From contig NZ_NBXA01000007.1 of NCBI RefSeq assembly GCF_003399625.1, forward strand, positions 1 through 64,000: 64,000 nucleotides of DNA. Direction: 5' to 3'. The translations under genes and the position numbers were made by a program. The DNA comes from Subtercola boreus. GTDB lineage: Bacteria; Actinomycetota; Actinomycetes; Actinomycetales; Microbacteriaceae. Of this stretch, positions 6,880 to 14,454 are shown one piece after another. Position 1 is the stretch's first letter. Each line of letters opens with the position of its first letter. The notes below the pieces were generated by a model. That model was not told the origin of the DNA. It worked only from the letters and a program-made list of their open reading frames with translations, and ran no database searches.

Positions 6880-7935
6880 TCAGGCCGGCAGCGAGCGGAA
6901 GGTGCGGATGGCGTCGAGGTCGCGCTTGGCCGAGTAGGGCACCAGACCGGTGGGGTCGGTATACCCGTAGGCCACCAGCATGACGACCCGCTCGTACGAC
7001 TTGAGGCCCAGCAGCTCGGCCATGGCCTTGTCGCGGTCGGGCATGTCGGGCCAGTTGATGCAGCAGCTCCCGACGCCCTGCGTCTCGAGCCCGTAGATCA
7101 GTCCCATCGCCGACAGGCAGCTGTCGATGTAGATCAGGTGGCGGTCGCGCTCGTCGAAGAACGCCGAGAGGTCGCCGATGATGACGACCATGCCGGTCAG
7201 CTGCTGCGCGTAGCCGGCGGTGCCCATCGGGATGGAGGCCACCTTGCCGACACTCTCGGGGTCGTCGAAGATCTCGTAGCGGTAGGGCTGGCGGTTGCAG
7301 GCGGTGGGGGATTCTGCGGCGACGGCGATCGCCCGGTCGACGATCGCCCGCTCGACCGGCTGCTCATTGAACCAGCGCACGGAGCGACGGTTGGTCGCGA
7401 GTGTCTGCAGGTCGTCGATCGAGATGGTCGGCAGAGGCGGCGCCGGATGATGCGGGCCGGTGGCGATCGAGACCTGTACCGGCTCGGCGGCGGGCAGGCC
7501 CCGGAACGTCGCCCTCAGGCGCTCGATCTTGGGGTTGGAGGAGCCGGCGGTGGCCTCGAAGTACTCGGTCAGCACCGCCCGCATCCAGACCGACTCATCG
7601 ACCCCGATGGGGGTGGTCGACCCGGGCTGGTGAACCTTGGCGAACGCTCCGACGGTGGCACCGATGTAGTTCAGCGCGAACTCGTCGCGGCGCGGCCTCA
7701 TCGTGAGGCCCTTCTCCAGCATGTGGGTGTTGCGGCGCAGGGTGAAGAGTTCTCGGCCCGTGCCGAGGGTCGCCTTGTAGGCGGTGATGCCCGCGTCGAC
7801 GGCGGCCTCCTCCCGGCCGAAGGCCTCGCTCACGAAGCGGTAGTAGACGCGCCGACGCACGGGGCCACCCTTGAGGGCCCAGCGGCCGAACACGCGCTGC
7901 GCCTTCGAGACGCCGCGGTTGTAGAGGTTGCTCAT
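6880..7935 (-). CDS. Nitroreductase-family flavoprotein with long N-terminal extension
   Basis: The C-terminal half (about residues 175-351) is a nitroreductase fold: RRSVRWFNEQPVE, AAESPTACNRQPYRYEIFDD and SCLSAMGLIYGLETQGVGSC match the FMN-binding strands and helices of the family. The first 170 residues are an extra domain of unknown function with RRNTHMLEKGL. Proteins of this layout are found in polysaccharide loci, where a redox modification of a sugar or nucleotide sugar is plausible but unproven. The gene starts 10 bp after the flippase gene ends and is probably co-transcribed with it. The substrate cannot be read from the sequence. Confidence 0.8.
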   Translation of the reverse strand: MSNLYNRGVSKAQRVFGRWALKGGPVRRRVYYRFVSEAFGREEAAVDAGITAYKATLGTGRELFTLRRNTHMLEKGLTMRPRRDEFALNYIGATVGAFAKVHQPGSTTPIGVDESVWMRAVLTEYFEATAGSSNPKIERLRATFRGLPAAEPVQVSIATGPHHPAPPLPTISIDDLQTLATNRRSVRWFNEQPVERAIVDRAIAVAAESPTACNRQPYRYEIFDDPESVGKVASIPMGTAGYAQQLTGMVVIIGDLSAFFDERDRHLIYIDSCLSAMGLIYGLETQGVGSCCINWPDMPDRDKAMAELLGLKSYERVVMLVAYGYTDPTGLVPYSAKRDLDAIRTFRSLPA

Positions 7936-7945
7936 GGTCTGCCAA

Positions 7946-9274
7946 TCAGCTCGGGGTCGAGGGGCGGAGGAATCGGTTGCGGAAGAGCCGCACCGGCCAG
8001 GCGACGGCCAGTGTCATCTGCACCCCGGCCTCACGCGAGCGCCGGCCAAGGAAGCTCGCGAAGTATGACGAGGCTACGTAGGAGGTGAGGGTGGCGACGG
8101 CGGCACCCTCGACACCCATGATGGGGATGAGGGCGATGTTCAACAGGATGTTGATGGTCGCCCCAAACGCGTGGCGCACCAGGGAGCTCCACAGGTAGCC
8201 CTCGGCGATGATCCACTTCGAGTAGACGGCGCCCATGAAGACGAAGGGGCAGGCGGCGGCCTGCACGTACAGAATCGGGATGGCCTGGTCATAGTCGGGC
8301 CCGAAGACGAAGGTGATGATGATCGTGCCGAAGATGATGACGCCGACGGCGACGAGAACGCCGACCCAGAAGGCCTGGTCGTACGAGCGCTGCAGCATCG
8401 ACTTGTACTCGGGGCTGTCGGCGCCCTTCTCCTTGCGCACCTTTAGCAGCACCGGGAACGTCGAGTTCATGAACACGACGGGGAGGAAGAACGAGATCTC
8501 GCTGAGCCGCGATGCTGCGGCGTAGATACCGACGGACTTCAAGCCGAGCATGGCCTGGATGATGATGGTGCTCGCCTTGAGGTTCGCCTGGTCGGCGAGG
8601 CTCGACAGCATCAGGGGCCACGACCGCCGCAGCAGCTTCGTCATGGTCGAGAACGACGGTTTGGTGAAGCCGGGGTTCGACTTGTCTCTGAAGTACATGA
8701 CGATGATGATCAGGCTCGAGATGAGCCCCTCGGCCGAGTAGACCACCAGCATGACCCAGATGTTGGGGAAGAAGGCGAGAAGACCCAGCCGCACCACGAA
8801 GAGAACGGCCGTGACAGAGATGCGGGCGATGGCCGGCTTGCTGCTGCGGAGGTGGGAGAGGAACCAGAGTTCGGGGGCGTTCAGGGCGCGGCCGAAGAGG
8901 GCGGTCGACGCCAACAGGGTGGCGGCGATGGTCAGGTTGTTGCCACTGGTGAAGCTGATGCCGCCGATGATGAGAAAACCGACGAGCGCGAAGAACTCGC
9001 GGATCACGGTGAGGGCTGCGACGATCGCCGCGTTGTGCTCGCGGTCGTGCACGAGCTCCCGCACGGCGAGACCGGAGAGGCCCGCCGACATGACGGCGAC
9101 ACCGATCGAGGAGAGGGCGACGGCGTAACTGTAGATGCCGTACTCGTCGACGGGAACGGCGACGACGAGCAGGATTCCGACAACGGCGTTCAGACCGAGC
9201 GACAGTGTCTGCTGACCCGCGTTCCAGAACCCATTGCCCAAAGCGCGGCGGGAATCGCCGGTGATCTTGGCCAC
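7946..9274 (-). CDS. Wzx-like oligosaccharide flippase
   Basis: This MATE/MOP-superfamily membrane protein should move the undecaprenyl-linked repeat unit across the cytoplasmic membrane. The 442 residues contain roughly twelve to fourteen hydrophobic helices. It begins with GDSRRALGNGFWNAGQQTLS, the usual cytoplasmic lead into helix 1, and contains VSAGLSGLAVRELVHDREHN and AASRLSEISFFLPVV, typical of polysaccharide flippases. The start is GTG with an AGAGGAG Shine-Dalgarno, and a TAGACT -10 hexamer lies upstream on the same strand. It is the only flippase in the window, so it probably serves the whole locus. Confidence 0.88.
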   Translation of the reverse strand: MAKITGDSRRALGNGFWNAGQQTLSLGLNAVVGILLVVAVPVDEYGIYSYAVALSSIGVAVMSAGLSGLAVRELVHDREHNAAIVAALTVIREFFALVGFLIIGGISFTSGNNLTIAATLLASTALFGRALNAPELWFLSHLRSSKPAIARISVTAVLFVVRLGLLAFFPNIWVMLVVYSAEGLISSLIIIVMYFRDKSNPGFTKPSFSTMTKLLRRSWPLMLSSLADQANLKASTIIIQAMLGLKSVGIYAAASRLSEISFFLPVVFMNSTFPVLLKVRKEKGADSPEYKSMLQRSYDQAFWVGVLVAVGVIIFGTIIITFVFGPDYDQAIPILYVQAAACPFVFMGAVYSKWIIAEGYLWSSLVRHAFGATINILLNIALIPIMGVEGAAVATLTSYVASSYFASFLGRRSREAGVQMTLAVAWPVRLFRNRFLRPSTPS

Positions 9275-9296
9275 TCGTCTCCTCTTTTTCGCCGCA

Positions 9297-9302
9297 AGTC
9301 TA
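9297..9302 (-). promoter_or_regulatory. -10 hexamer for the flippase gene
   Basis: TAGACT on the minus strand lies 22 nt before the GTG start, with a Shine-Dalgarno between. I see no clear -35 element. Confidence 0.4.
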
Positions 9303-9435
9303 CCAGCGGGGTCTTCAGCCCCCGGTCGCCGGGTGGCACCCGAACGGGGGGTGGGTTGGCGGGGGCCGCCGAAAACTGCTTCTAAGCTAGTTGGACTGGC
9401 ACTGGCAGCATCCGATCGATCCGGGGGACCACACG

Positions 9436-10593
9436 TTGGCCAAAAAGTACATTCTCCTCGTCGGAGTGGAGTTCAACAACCAGGGTGCATATCTGATGCT
9501 CCTGGCCGCGGCGAAGGTGATCCGCGAGCAGTTCGACGCCATTCCCGTCGTCGAGTTCCACAACGGAACCGAGGAGAAGAAGCGGATCGCCGGCGTCTCC
9601 GCACTGGTTCCGCAGCGCACCTACGGCGTCATCACGCGTGCGCGGCGTTTCCGGCCGCTCCGCCGCCTCTGGAAGAAGTTCCCCTACGTGCTCCCGACCG
9701 AGCTGCTCGCCGTCTTCGACGGCTCGGGCTTCCGCTACGGCGACCAGTGGGTGAACTCGAACCTCGACTACACCGCCGGCAAGCTCAGGGACTGGGCCGC
9801 CCGCGGAGTGCCGGTCTACATGCTGCCGCAGGCCTTCGGCCCCTTCGAGAAGACGGCAGGGCCGTCGCTCACCGCGATGAAGGCCTCCCGCATCGTCTTC
9901 CCGCGCGACGCGGAGTCAGAGACGTATGTGCGCGACATCCTCACCGGCCAGACGCCGAAGGTGCACCGCCACCCCGACTTCACGGCGGGGCTCGAGGGCC
10001 GCTTTCCCACGGGGTACGAGGCCTATCGCGGGCGGGTGCCGATCATCCCGAACTACAACATCTACTCGCGGGCCGACGACGGCGACAGCCAGGAACGCTA
10101 CCTGTCGAACCTCACAGCAATCGTCGAGCACCTTCACGGCAAGGGCCTCCAGCCCTACGGTCTCGCTCATGAGGGTCGCAAAGACGTCGAGATTCTCGAG
10201 AAGGTCAAGCAGCGCGTGAAGAGCCAGTCGTCGATCAACCTCGAGCTCGTGGGAGGCCTCTCCGGTCTCGAGCTCAAAGGGCTGATCGGTACGGCGCCGC
10301 TCATCGTGTCGGGCCGGTACCATGCCATCGTGAGCGCCCTCTCGCAGGGCGTGCCCGCGGTCATCCACGGATGGAGTCACAAGTACCGATACGTGGCCGA
10401 CGACTTCGACGCCCGGGAGTTGCAGTGCGACCCCCTCGCTGCAGCCGACGAGTCGATCGCGGTGATCGAGACCATCATCGGCAACACCGAGCTGACCGGG
10501 CGCATCTCGGCCGCGGCCCAGAGGGTGAAGGCCGAGATGAAGGACATGTGGGCCGAGATCGAGGCGGACCTGCGGCCGACGCAGAACCGGTGA
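9436..10593 (+). CDS. Polysaccharide pyruvyl transferase family protein
   Basis: Family members (PF04230) attach a pyruvate ketal from phosphoenolpyruvate to a sugar, or act as related transferases, giving the polymer negative charge. Evidence is the N-terminal motif ILLVGVEFNNQGAYLMLLAA, the MLPQAFGPFEK segment, FPRDAES, and the C-terminal SGRYHAIVSALSQGVPAVIHGWSHKY. I chose TTG at 9436 because GGGGGA lies 7 nt upstream; an in-frame TTG at 9391 would add 15 residues. The gene is followed 11 bp later by the acyltransferase gene, so both polymer decorations are probably made together. Confidence 0.85.
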   Translation: MAKKYILLVGVEFNNQGAYLMLLAAAKVIREQFDAIPVVEFHNGTEEKKRIAGVSALVPQRTYGVITRARRFRPLRRLWKKFPYVLPTELLAVFDGSGFRYGDQWVNSNLDYTAGKLRDWAARGVPVYMLPQAFGPFEKTAGPSLTAMKASRIVFPRDAESETYVRDILTGQTPKVHRHPDFTAGLEGRFPTGYEAYRGRVPIIPNYNIYSRADDGDSQERYLSNLTAIVEHLHGKGLQPYGLAHEGRKDVEILEKVKQRVKSQSSINLELVGGLSGLELKGLIGTAPLIVSGRYHAIVSALSQGVPAVIHGWSHKYRYVADDFDARELQCDPLAAADESIAVIETIIGNTELTGRISAAAQRVKAEMKDMWAEIEADLRPTQNR

Positions 10594-10604
10594 GGGGGGC
10601 GGGC

Positions 10605-12623
10605 GTGACGAGCGAGCGGACCCGCCGCGACTTCCGGCTCGACATTCAGGGGCTCCGGGCCCTCGCCGTCGGCTCCGTGGTGCTCTACCACGCCAGCGTT
10701 CCGTTCGTCACGGGCGGCTACGTCGGAGTAGACATCTTCTTTGTGATCTCTGGCTTTCTCATCACCTCACACCTGCTGCGCTCGCTGCAGAGCAACGGTC
10801 GCATCGGGTTCGCCGACTTCTACGCCCGCCGGGCGAGACGAATCCTTCCCGCGTCGTTCGTCGTGCTGATTCTCACCGTGATCGGTTCGCTGATCTGGCT
10901 GCCGCCCCTGCAGCTGAAGTCGATGCTCCAGGGGGCCATTGCGACAGCCCTCTATGTGCCGAACTACTATTTCGCGGCCATCGGCACGAGCTACCTGAGC
11001 GAGACGACCCCCTCCCTCTTCCAGCACTACTGGTCGCTCGGGGTCGAGGAGCAGTTCTACCTCTTCTGGCCCGCGCTCCTCGCACTCGCCTTCTTCGTGT
11101 TCCGAAAGTCGAGGCGCGGCATCCTCGCCGTGCTGATCGCCACCGTCGTGATCTCGTTCGGGCTCTGTCTGCTGCTGACGACGATCGACCAGCCCTGGGC
11201 GTTCTTTTCCCTGCCCACCCGGGCCTGGGAGCTCGGCGTGGGTGGCCTCGTCGCCTACCTCGTCGCAAGCGATGCGCGGGTGTTCCGCTGGCGCGGCATG
11301 GGGATCGTCGCCTGGGTCGGGCTCGCCGGCCTGGTCGCCATCTGTCTCACCTTCACCTCCGGCACACCGTTCCCCAGCTTCTACGCCGCGTTCCCGGTGG
11401 TCGCGACCGCGCTGGTCATCGCCGGCGGGGTCGCCGATGCACCCTGGGGCCCGGCACGAGCGCTCAGCATCCGGCCGCTGGTCTTCATCGGAACCATCTC
11501 GTACTCCCTCTATCTCGTGCACTGGCCGATCCTGTTGCTCAGTCAGGCCGCGGTGGGCCAGCGCTCCCCGCTGCCACTCTGGGCGACCGTGCTGCTGGCG
11601 GTGGTCTGCGTGCCCGTCGCGTGGGCGCTCTACCGTTTCGTCGAGAACCCGTTCCGGCAGCACCGATTCCTGGCGGGCGCGCGGGCCAGGCGCACCCTGC
11701 TGCTGACCGGTGCCACGAGCCTGGTCGTCGTCGGGCTCTGCGCCGCATCCATCCAGGTCGTGCAGCGCGTGCCGCTCAGCTCCGATCAGGCGGCGGCCGC
11801 CTACACACCCACCATCGATCCGGCCGGCACCGGCTTCGTACCGTCGAACCTGACACCGGCGCTCTCCAAAGCCAGCGACGACAATCCCGAGATCTACGAC
11901 GACGGCTGCCACCTCGATTTCGATTCCACCGACAGTGCCGGATGCCCGTTCGGGCAGACCTCTGCGCCGAGCGTCGTTCTGTTCGGCGACTCGCACGCCG
12001 CGCAGTGGTTCCCGCCGCTTCGGAAGCTGGCCGACGACGGCGAGATCATGCTGGACTCGAACACCAAGAGTTCGTGCAGCTCGATCATCGTCACGAGCCT
12101 TCTGAACAACGAGCCCTACCCGGAGTGCACGGCCTGGCGCACCGGCGTGATCGATCGCCTGAACGCCTCGCCGCCCGCCGTCATCATTCTTGCCAACTAC
12201 GCGAGGGACATCGATGTGGCGAACGGCACGGAGGACTTCAGTACCTACTGGGGCGAAGGGCTCCGGGCGACCATCGAGGCGTTGCCGAAGCAGTCGAAGA
12301 TCATCGTGGTGGGCGAGACCGCGACGATGGGCATCACTCCTGCGATCTGCCTCTCGGCTCATCTGACCGATGCCGACTACTGCGGGCGTTCCCCCGCAGC
12401 GGCGATCGACACCCCGACGTTCGACGCGGAGCGCGCGGTCACCGAGGGTGCCGGCGCGAGCTTCCTCGACATGAACCCCTACCTCTGCAACAACACGCTC
12501 TGCCCCCCGATCATCGGCGACACGCTCGTCTATCGTGACGACCACCACTTGACGGTCACCTTCACCTCGGGCCTGTCCGACGTGCTGCTGCGGGAGATCC
12601 GCACGGCTCTCGCATCGGGTTGA
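10605..12623 (+). CDS. O-acyltransferase, acyltransferase-3 plus SGNH domain
   Basis: It should move acetyl groups through the membrane and onto the polysaccharide outside, as OafA-type proteins do. Residues 8-375 form the ten-helix acyltransferase-3 domain (RLDIQGLRALAV, VVLYHASV with the conserved His29, GVDIFFVISGFLIT, YWSLGVEEQFYLFWP). Residues 450-672 form an SGNH hydrolase-like domain with the FGDSHA nucleophile at Ser463 and a catalytic DDHH at 645-648. The GTG at 10605 with GAGGGGGGC upstream is the start; the open frame extends further back inside the previous gene but without a ribosome site. Confidence 0.9.
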   Translation: MTSERTRRDFRLDIQGLRALAVGSVVLYHASVPFVTGGYVGVDIFFVISGFLITSHLLRSLQSNGRIGFADFYARRARRILPASFVVLILTVIGSLIWLPPLQLKSMLQGAIATALYVPNYYFAAIGTSYLSETTPSLFQHYWSLGVEEQFYLFWPALLALAFFVFRKSRRGILAVLIATVVISFGLCLLLTTIDQPWAFFSLPTRAWELGVGGLVAYLVASDARVFRWRGMGIVAWVGLAGLVAICLTFTSGTPFPSFYAAFPVVATALVIAGGVADAPWGPARALSIRPLVFIGTISYSLYLVHWPILLLSQAAVGQRSPLPLWATVLLAVVCVPVAWALYRFVENPFRQHRFLAGARARRTLLLTGATSLVVVGLCAASIQVVQRVPLSSDQAAAAYTPTIDPAGTGFVPSNLTPALSKASDDNPEIYDDGCHLDFDSTDSAGCPFGQTSAPSVVLFGDSHAAQWFPPLRKLADDGEIMLDSNTKSSCSSIIVTSLLNNEPYPECTAWRTGVIDRLNASPPAVIILANYARDIDVANGTEDFSTYWGEGLRATIEALPKQSKIIVVGETATMGITPAICLSAHLTDADYCGRSPAAAIDTPTFDAERAVTEGAGASFLDMNPYLCNNTLCPPIIGDTLVYRDDHHLTVTFTSGLSDVLLREIRTALASG

Positions 12624-12656
12624 GCCCCGACGGTCGCGCTCGAGGCACGGAGTGTA

Positions 12657-12673
12657 CCCCCCGTAATGGGGGG
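12657..12673. repeat. Six-base C/G inverted repeat, possible weak terminator
   Basis: CCCCCC, a GTAAT loop, and GGGGGG form a short stable hairpin 34 bp after the acyltransferase stop. No T-run follows, so termination is uncertain. Confidence 0.35.
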
Positions 12674-12705
12674 ATGATCGCCGGGTGATGGTATCGGCGT
12701 TTCGG

Positions 12706-12711
12706 TAGACT
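12706..12711 (+). promoter_or_regulatory. -10 hexamer before the HTTM partner gene
   Basis: TAGACT lies 33 nt before the preferred GTG start at 12745 and leaves room for the GAGGGGG Shine-Dalgarno. The -35 region is not convincing. Confidence 0.4.
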
Positions 12712-12744
12712 CGTCGGGACTACGTGAACACCGAGGGGGATCTT

Positions 12745-13266
12745 GTGCTCGATGGCAGAGTGGACCGGCGCCGGTCTCTCGTTCGCCCGACCATGTCGAA
12801 GGGCAGGCGGAATGCGCTGCGGGTGGCCTTCGCGCTGGCGATCCTGCTGCTCCCGGCCGAGATGGTCATCCAGAAACTCGTCGACCAGCCGTACCCCGGC
12901 ATCTACCAGCCGAGTTTCGCCGGTACGCCCGTGGTGAACGACATCCTGACGGCTAAGGTGCCGCTCGTGCACGTCACGTTCGCCGACGCGAGCGTGGTCG
13001 ACGTTCCGTTCGAAGCCGTTCTGCCCGACTCGAAGCTGTTGGATCTCAGCGTGTTCAACTCGGCGTTCCAGAGCCAGATCCGCGCAAACTCGCCGGAGAC
13101 GGTCGCGTGGTTGAAGAACGACCTCGAACAGAAGTTCCCGGGCCGAACCCCCACCACGATGGTCGTCGAGTTCCAGACCCTGAAGATCGATATCACCGAT
13201 CCGAGCAGTCGCACGGCGACCACAACGAAGACCGTGACGGTCGACCTTCAGGAGGGTGCGCGGTGA
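12745..13266 (+). CDS. Membrane-anchored partner of the HTTM protein, unknown function
   Basis: The 173-residue product has a basic N-terminus (DRRRSLVRP, KGRRNALR), one membrane helix at about residues 26-42 (VAFALAILLLPAEMVIQKL), and an extracytoplasmic part with strands such as VPLVHVTFADASVVDVPFEA. The GTG at 12745 has GAGGGGG at the right distance; GTG at 12724 is in frame but has no ribosome site. It overlaps the HTTM gene by 4 bp (GTGA), so the two are translationally coupled and probably act together. I recognise no named family. Confidence 0.7.
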   Translation: MLDGRVDRRRSLVRPTMSKGRRNALRVAFALAILLLPAEMVIQKLVDQPYPGIYQPSFAGTPVVNDILTAKVPLVHVTFADASVVDVPFEAVLPDSKLLDLSVFNSAFQSQIRANSPETVAWLKNDLEQKFPGRTPTTMVVEFQTLKIDITDPSSRTATTTKTVTVDLQEGAR

Positions 13267-14375
13267 AGTACTTCGACAACTGGGTCGTGCGGGGCCCCTT
13301 CCGCTCCGCAGACCTCGGCGTGTACCGCATCATCTTCGGCCTCGCCGCGCTGGCGCTGCTGCCGAACGCGCAGTTCCTCGCCGGCTACCCCTCCTCGTTC
13401 TTCGCCCCGCCGCCCGGCCCGCTGCAGCGGCTGTCGGGCATCCCGCCCCTCGGCGTGCTGATCTCGCTCGAGATCGCGCTCGCCCTGGCGCTCGCGGCCG
13501 TCGTGTTCGGCGTCTTCACCCGCACGGCGTCGGTTGTCGCGGGTGTGCTGATGGTGCTGACCTTCGGCCTCACCTACAGCTTCGGCAAGATCGACCACAC
13601 GATCTTCCTCCCGCTCGCGGCACTGCTCGTCGTCTGGGCCGGCTGGGGTCGGAGCTACTCCATCGACTCGCTCAAGACGCGCGCCGACCCCGACGCTCCG
13701 GTCTCCCAGTGGCCCCTCCGGCTGTTCGCGCTGCTGATCGGCGTGGGTTTCGCCACCGCGGCCATTCCGAAGTTCCTTGGCGGCTGGCTGAAGCCCGGCA
13801 CCCAGGCCACCGAGGGTCACTACTGGTACGAGACGCTCATCGACGACCGCAACCAGGCCTTCGCACCGCTCTTCGGGCACATCACGAGCCCGATCTTCTG
13901 GGAGCCGCTCGACTGGGTGACGGTCGCGCTCGAGGGTGGCATCATCCTCTCGGTGATCAGCTGGCGTTCGTTCCGCATCATGATCGCGCTGGCGTCGGTG
14001 TTCCACGTGGGCGTGCTCGTGATGATGAACATCCTCTTCACCACCAACGTCGTGGCCTACGCCGCATTCGTGCCGTGGGGCCTCGTGCTCGTCTGGCTGA
14101 AGCGGCGAGGTGTGCATGCACCCCGGCTGAGCGCGCGCGCCTGGACGGTCGTCGCGGCCGTCGGTATCCCTGTTCTCGCGATCGTCGCCTGGGCGCTCGC
14201 GGTCGGCCTGCCCATCGAGGCCCGCGACGGCATCAAGATCGTGATCATCGTCATTGCCGGCATCGTGAGTGCTTGCTACCTGGTGTTCGAGATCCTCAAC
14301 CTGGTGCGCTGGATCCGCGGTCGATCGGCCCGGCGAGATTCCCTGAGGCGACGAGAAGTGGCACACGCACGTTAA
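13263..14375 (+). CDS. HTTM-domain integral membrane protein
   Basis: The 370 residues contain eight or more helices. They begin RSADLGVYRIIFGLAALALL, the usual first helix of HTTM (horizontally transferred transmembrane) proteins, a family that includes the membrane part of vitamin K-dependent gamma-carboxylase. Other typical segments are YSFGKIDHTIFLPLAALLVV, FATAAIPKFLGGWL and FHVGVLVMMNILF. The function of bacterial members is unsettled. Its place between an O-acyltransferase and two exported beta-helix proteins suggests a role in modifying the polymer or an exported protein. The C-terminus is Arg-rich and cytoplasmic. Confidence 0.8.
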   Translation: MKYFDNWVVRGPFRSADLGVYRIIFGLAALALLPNAQFLAGYPSSFFAPPPGPLQRLSGIPPLGVLISLEIALALALAAVVFGVFTRTASVVAGVLMVLTFGLTYSFGKIDHTIFLPLAALLVVWAGWGRSYSIDSLKTRADPDAPVSQWPLRLFALLIGVGFATAAIPKFLGGWLKPGTQATEGHYWYETLIDDRNQAFAPLFGHITSPIFWEPLDWVTVALEGGIILSVISWRSFRIMIALASVFHVGVLVMMNILFTTNVVAYAAFVPWGLVLVWLKRRGVHAPRLSARAWTVVAAVGIPVLAIVAWALAVGLPIEARDGIKIVIIVIAGIVSACYLVFEILNLVRWIRGRSARRDSLRRREVAHAR

Positions 14376-14454
14376 ATGCGTGTTACAACCTTGCCTGCCT
14401 GTTCCGCGCGCCCCCATCATGAGAATATCCCCTGTTCGGGGGGTGTCGATGTGA

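Noticed and set aside
10767-12548. 593-codon minus-strand frame opposite the acyltransferase
   Set aside because: The plus-strand protein carries conserved acyltransferase-3 and SGNH motifs; the shadow frame is Arg/Asp/Glu-rich and has no ribosome site.
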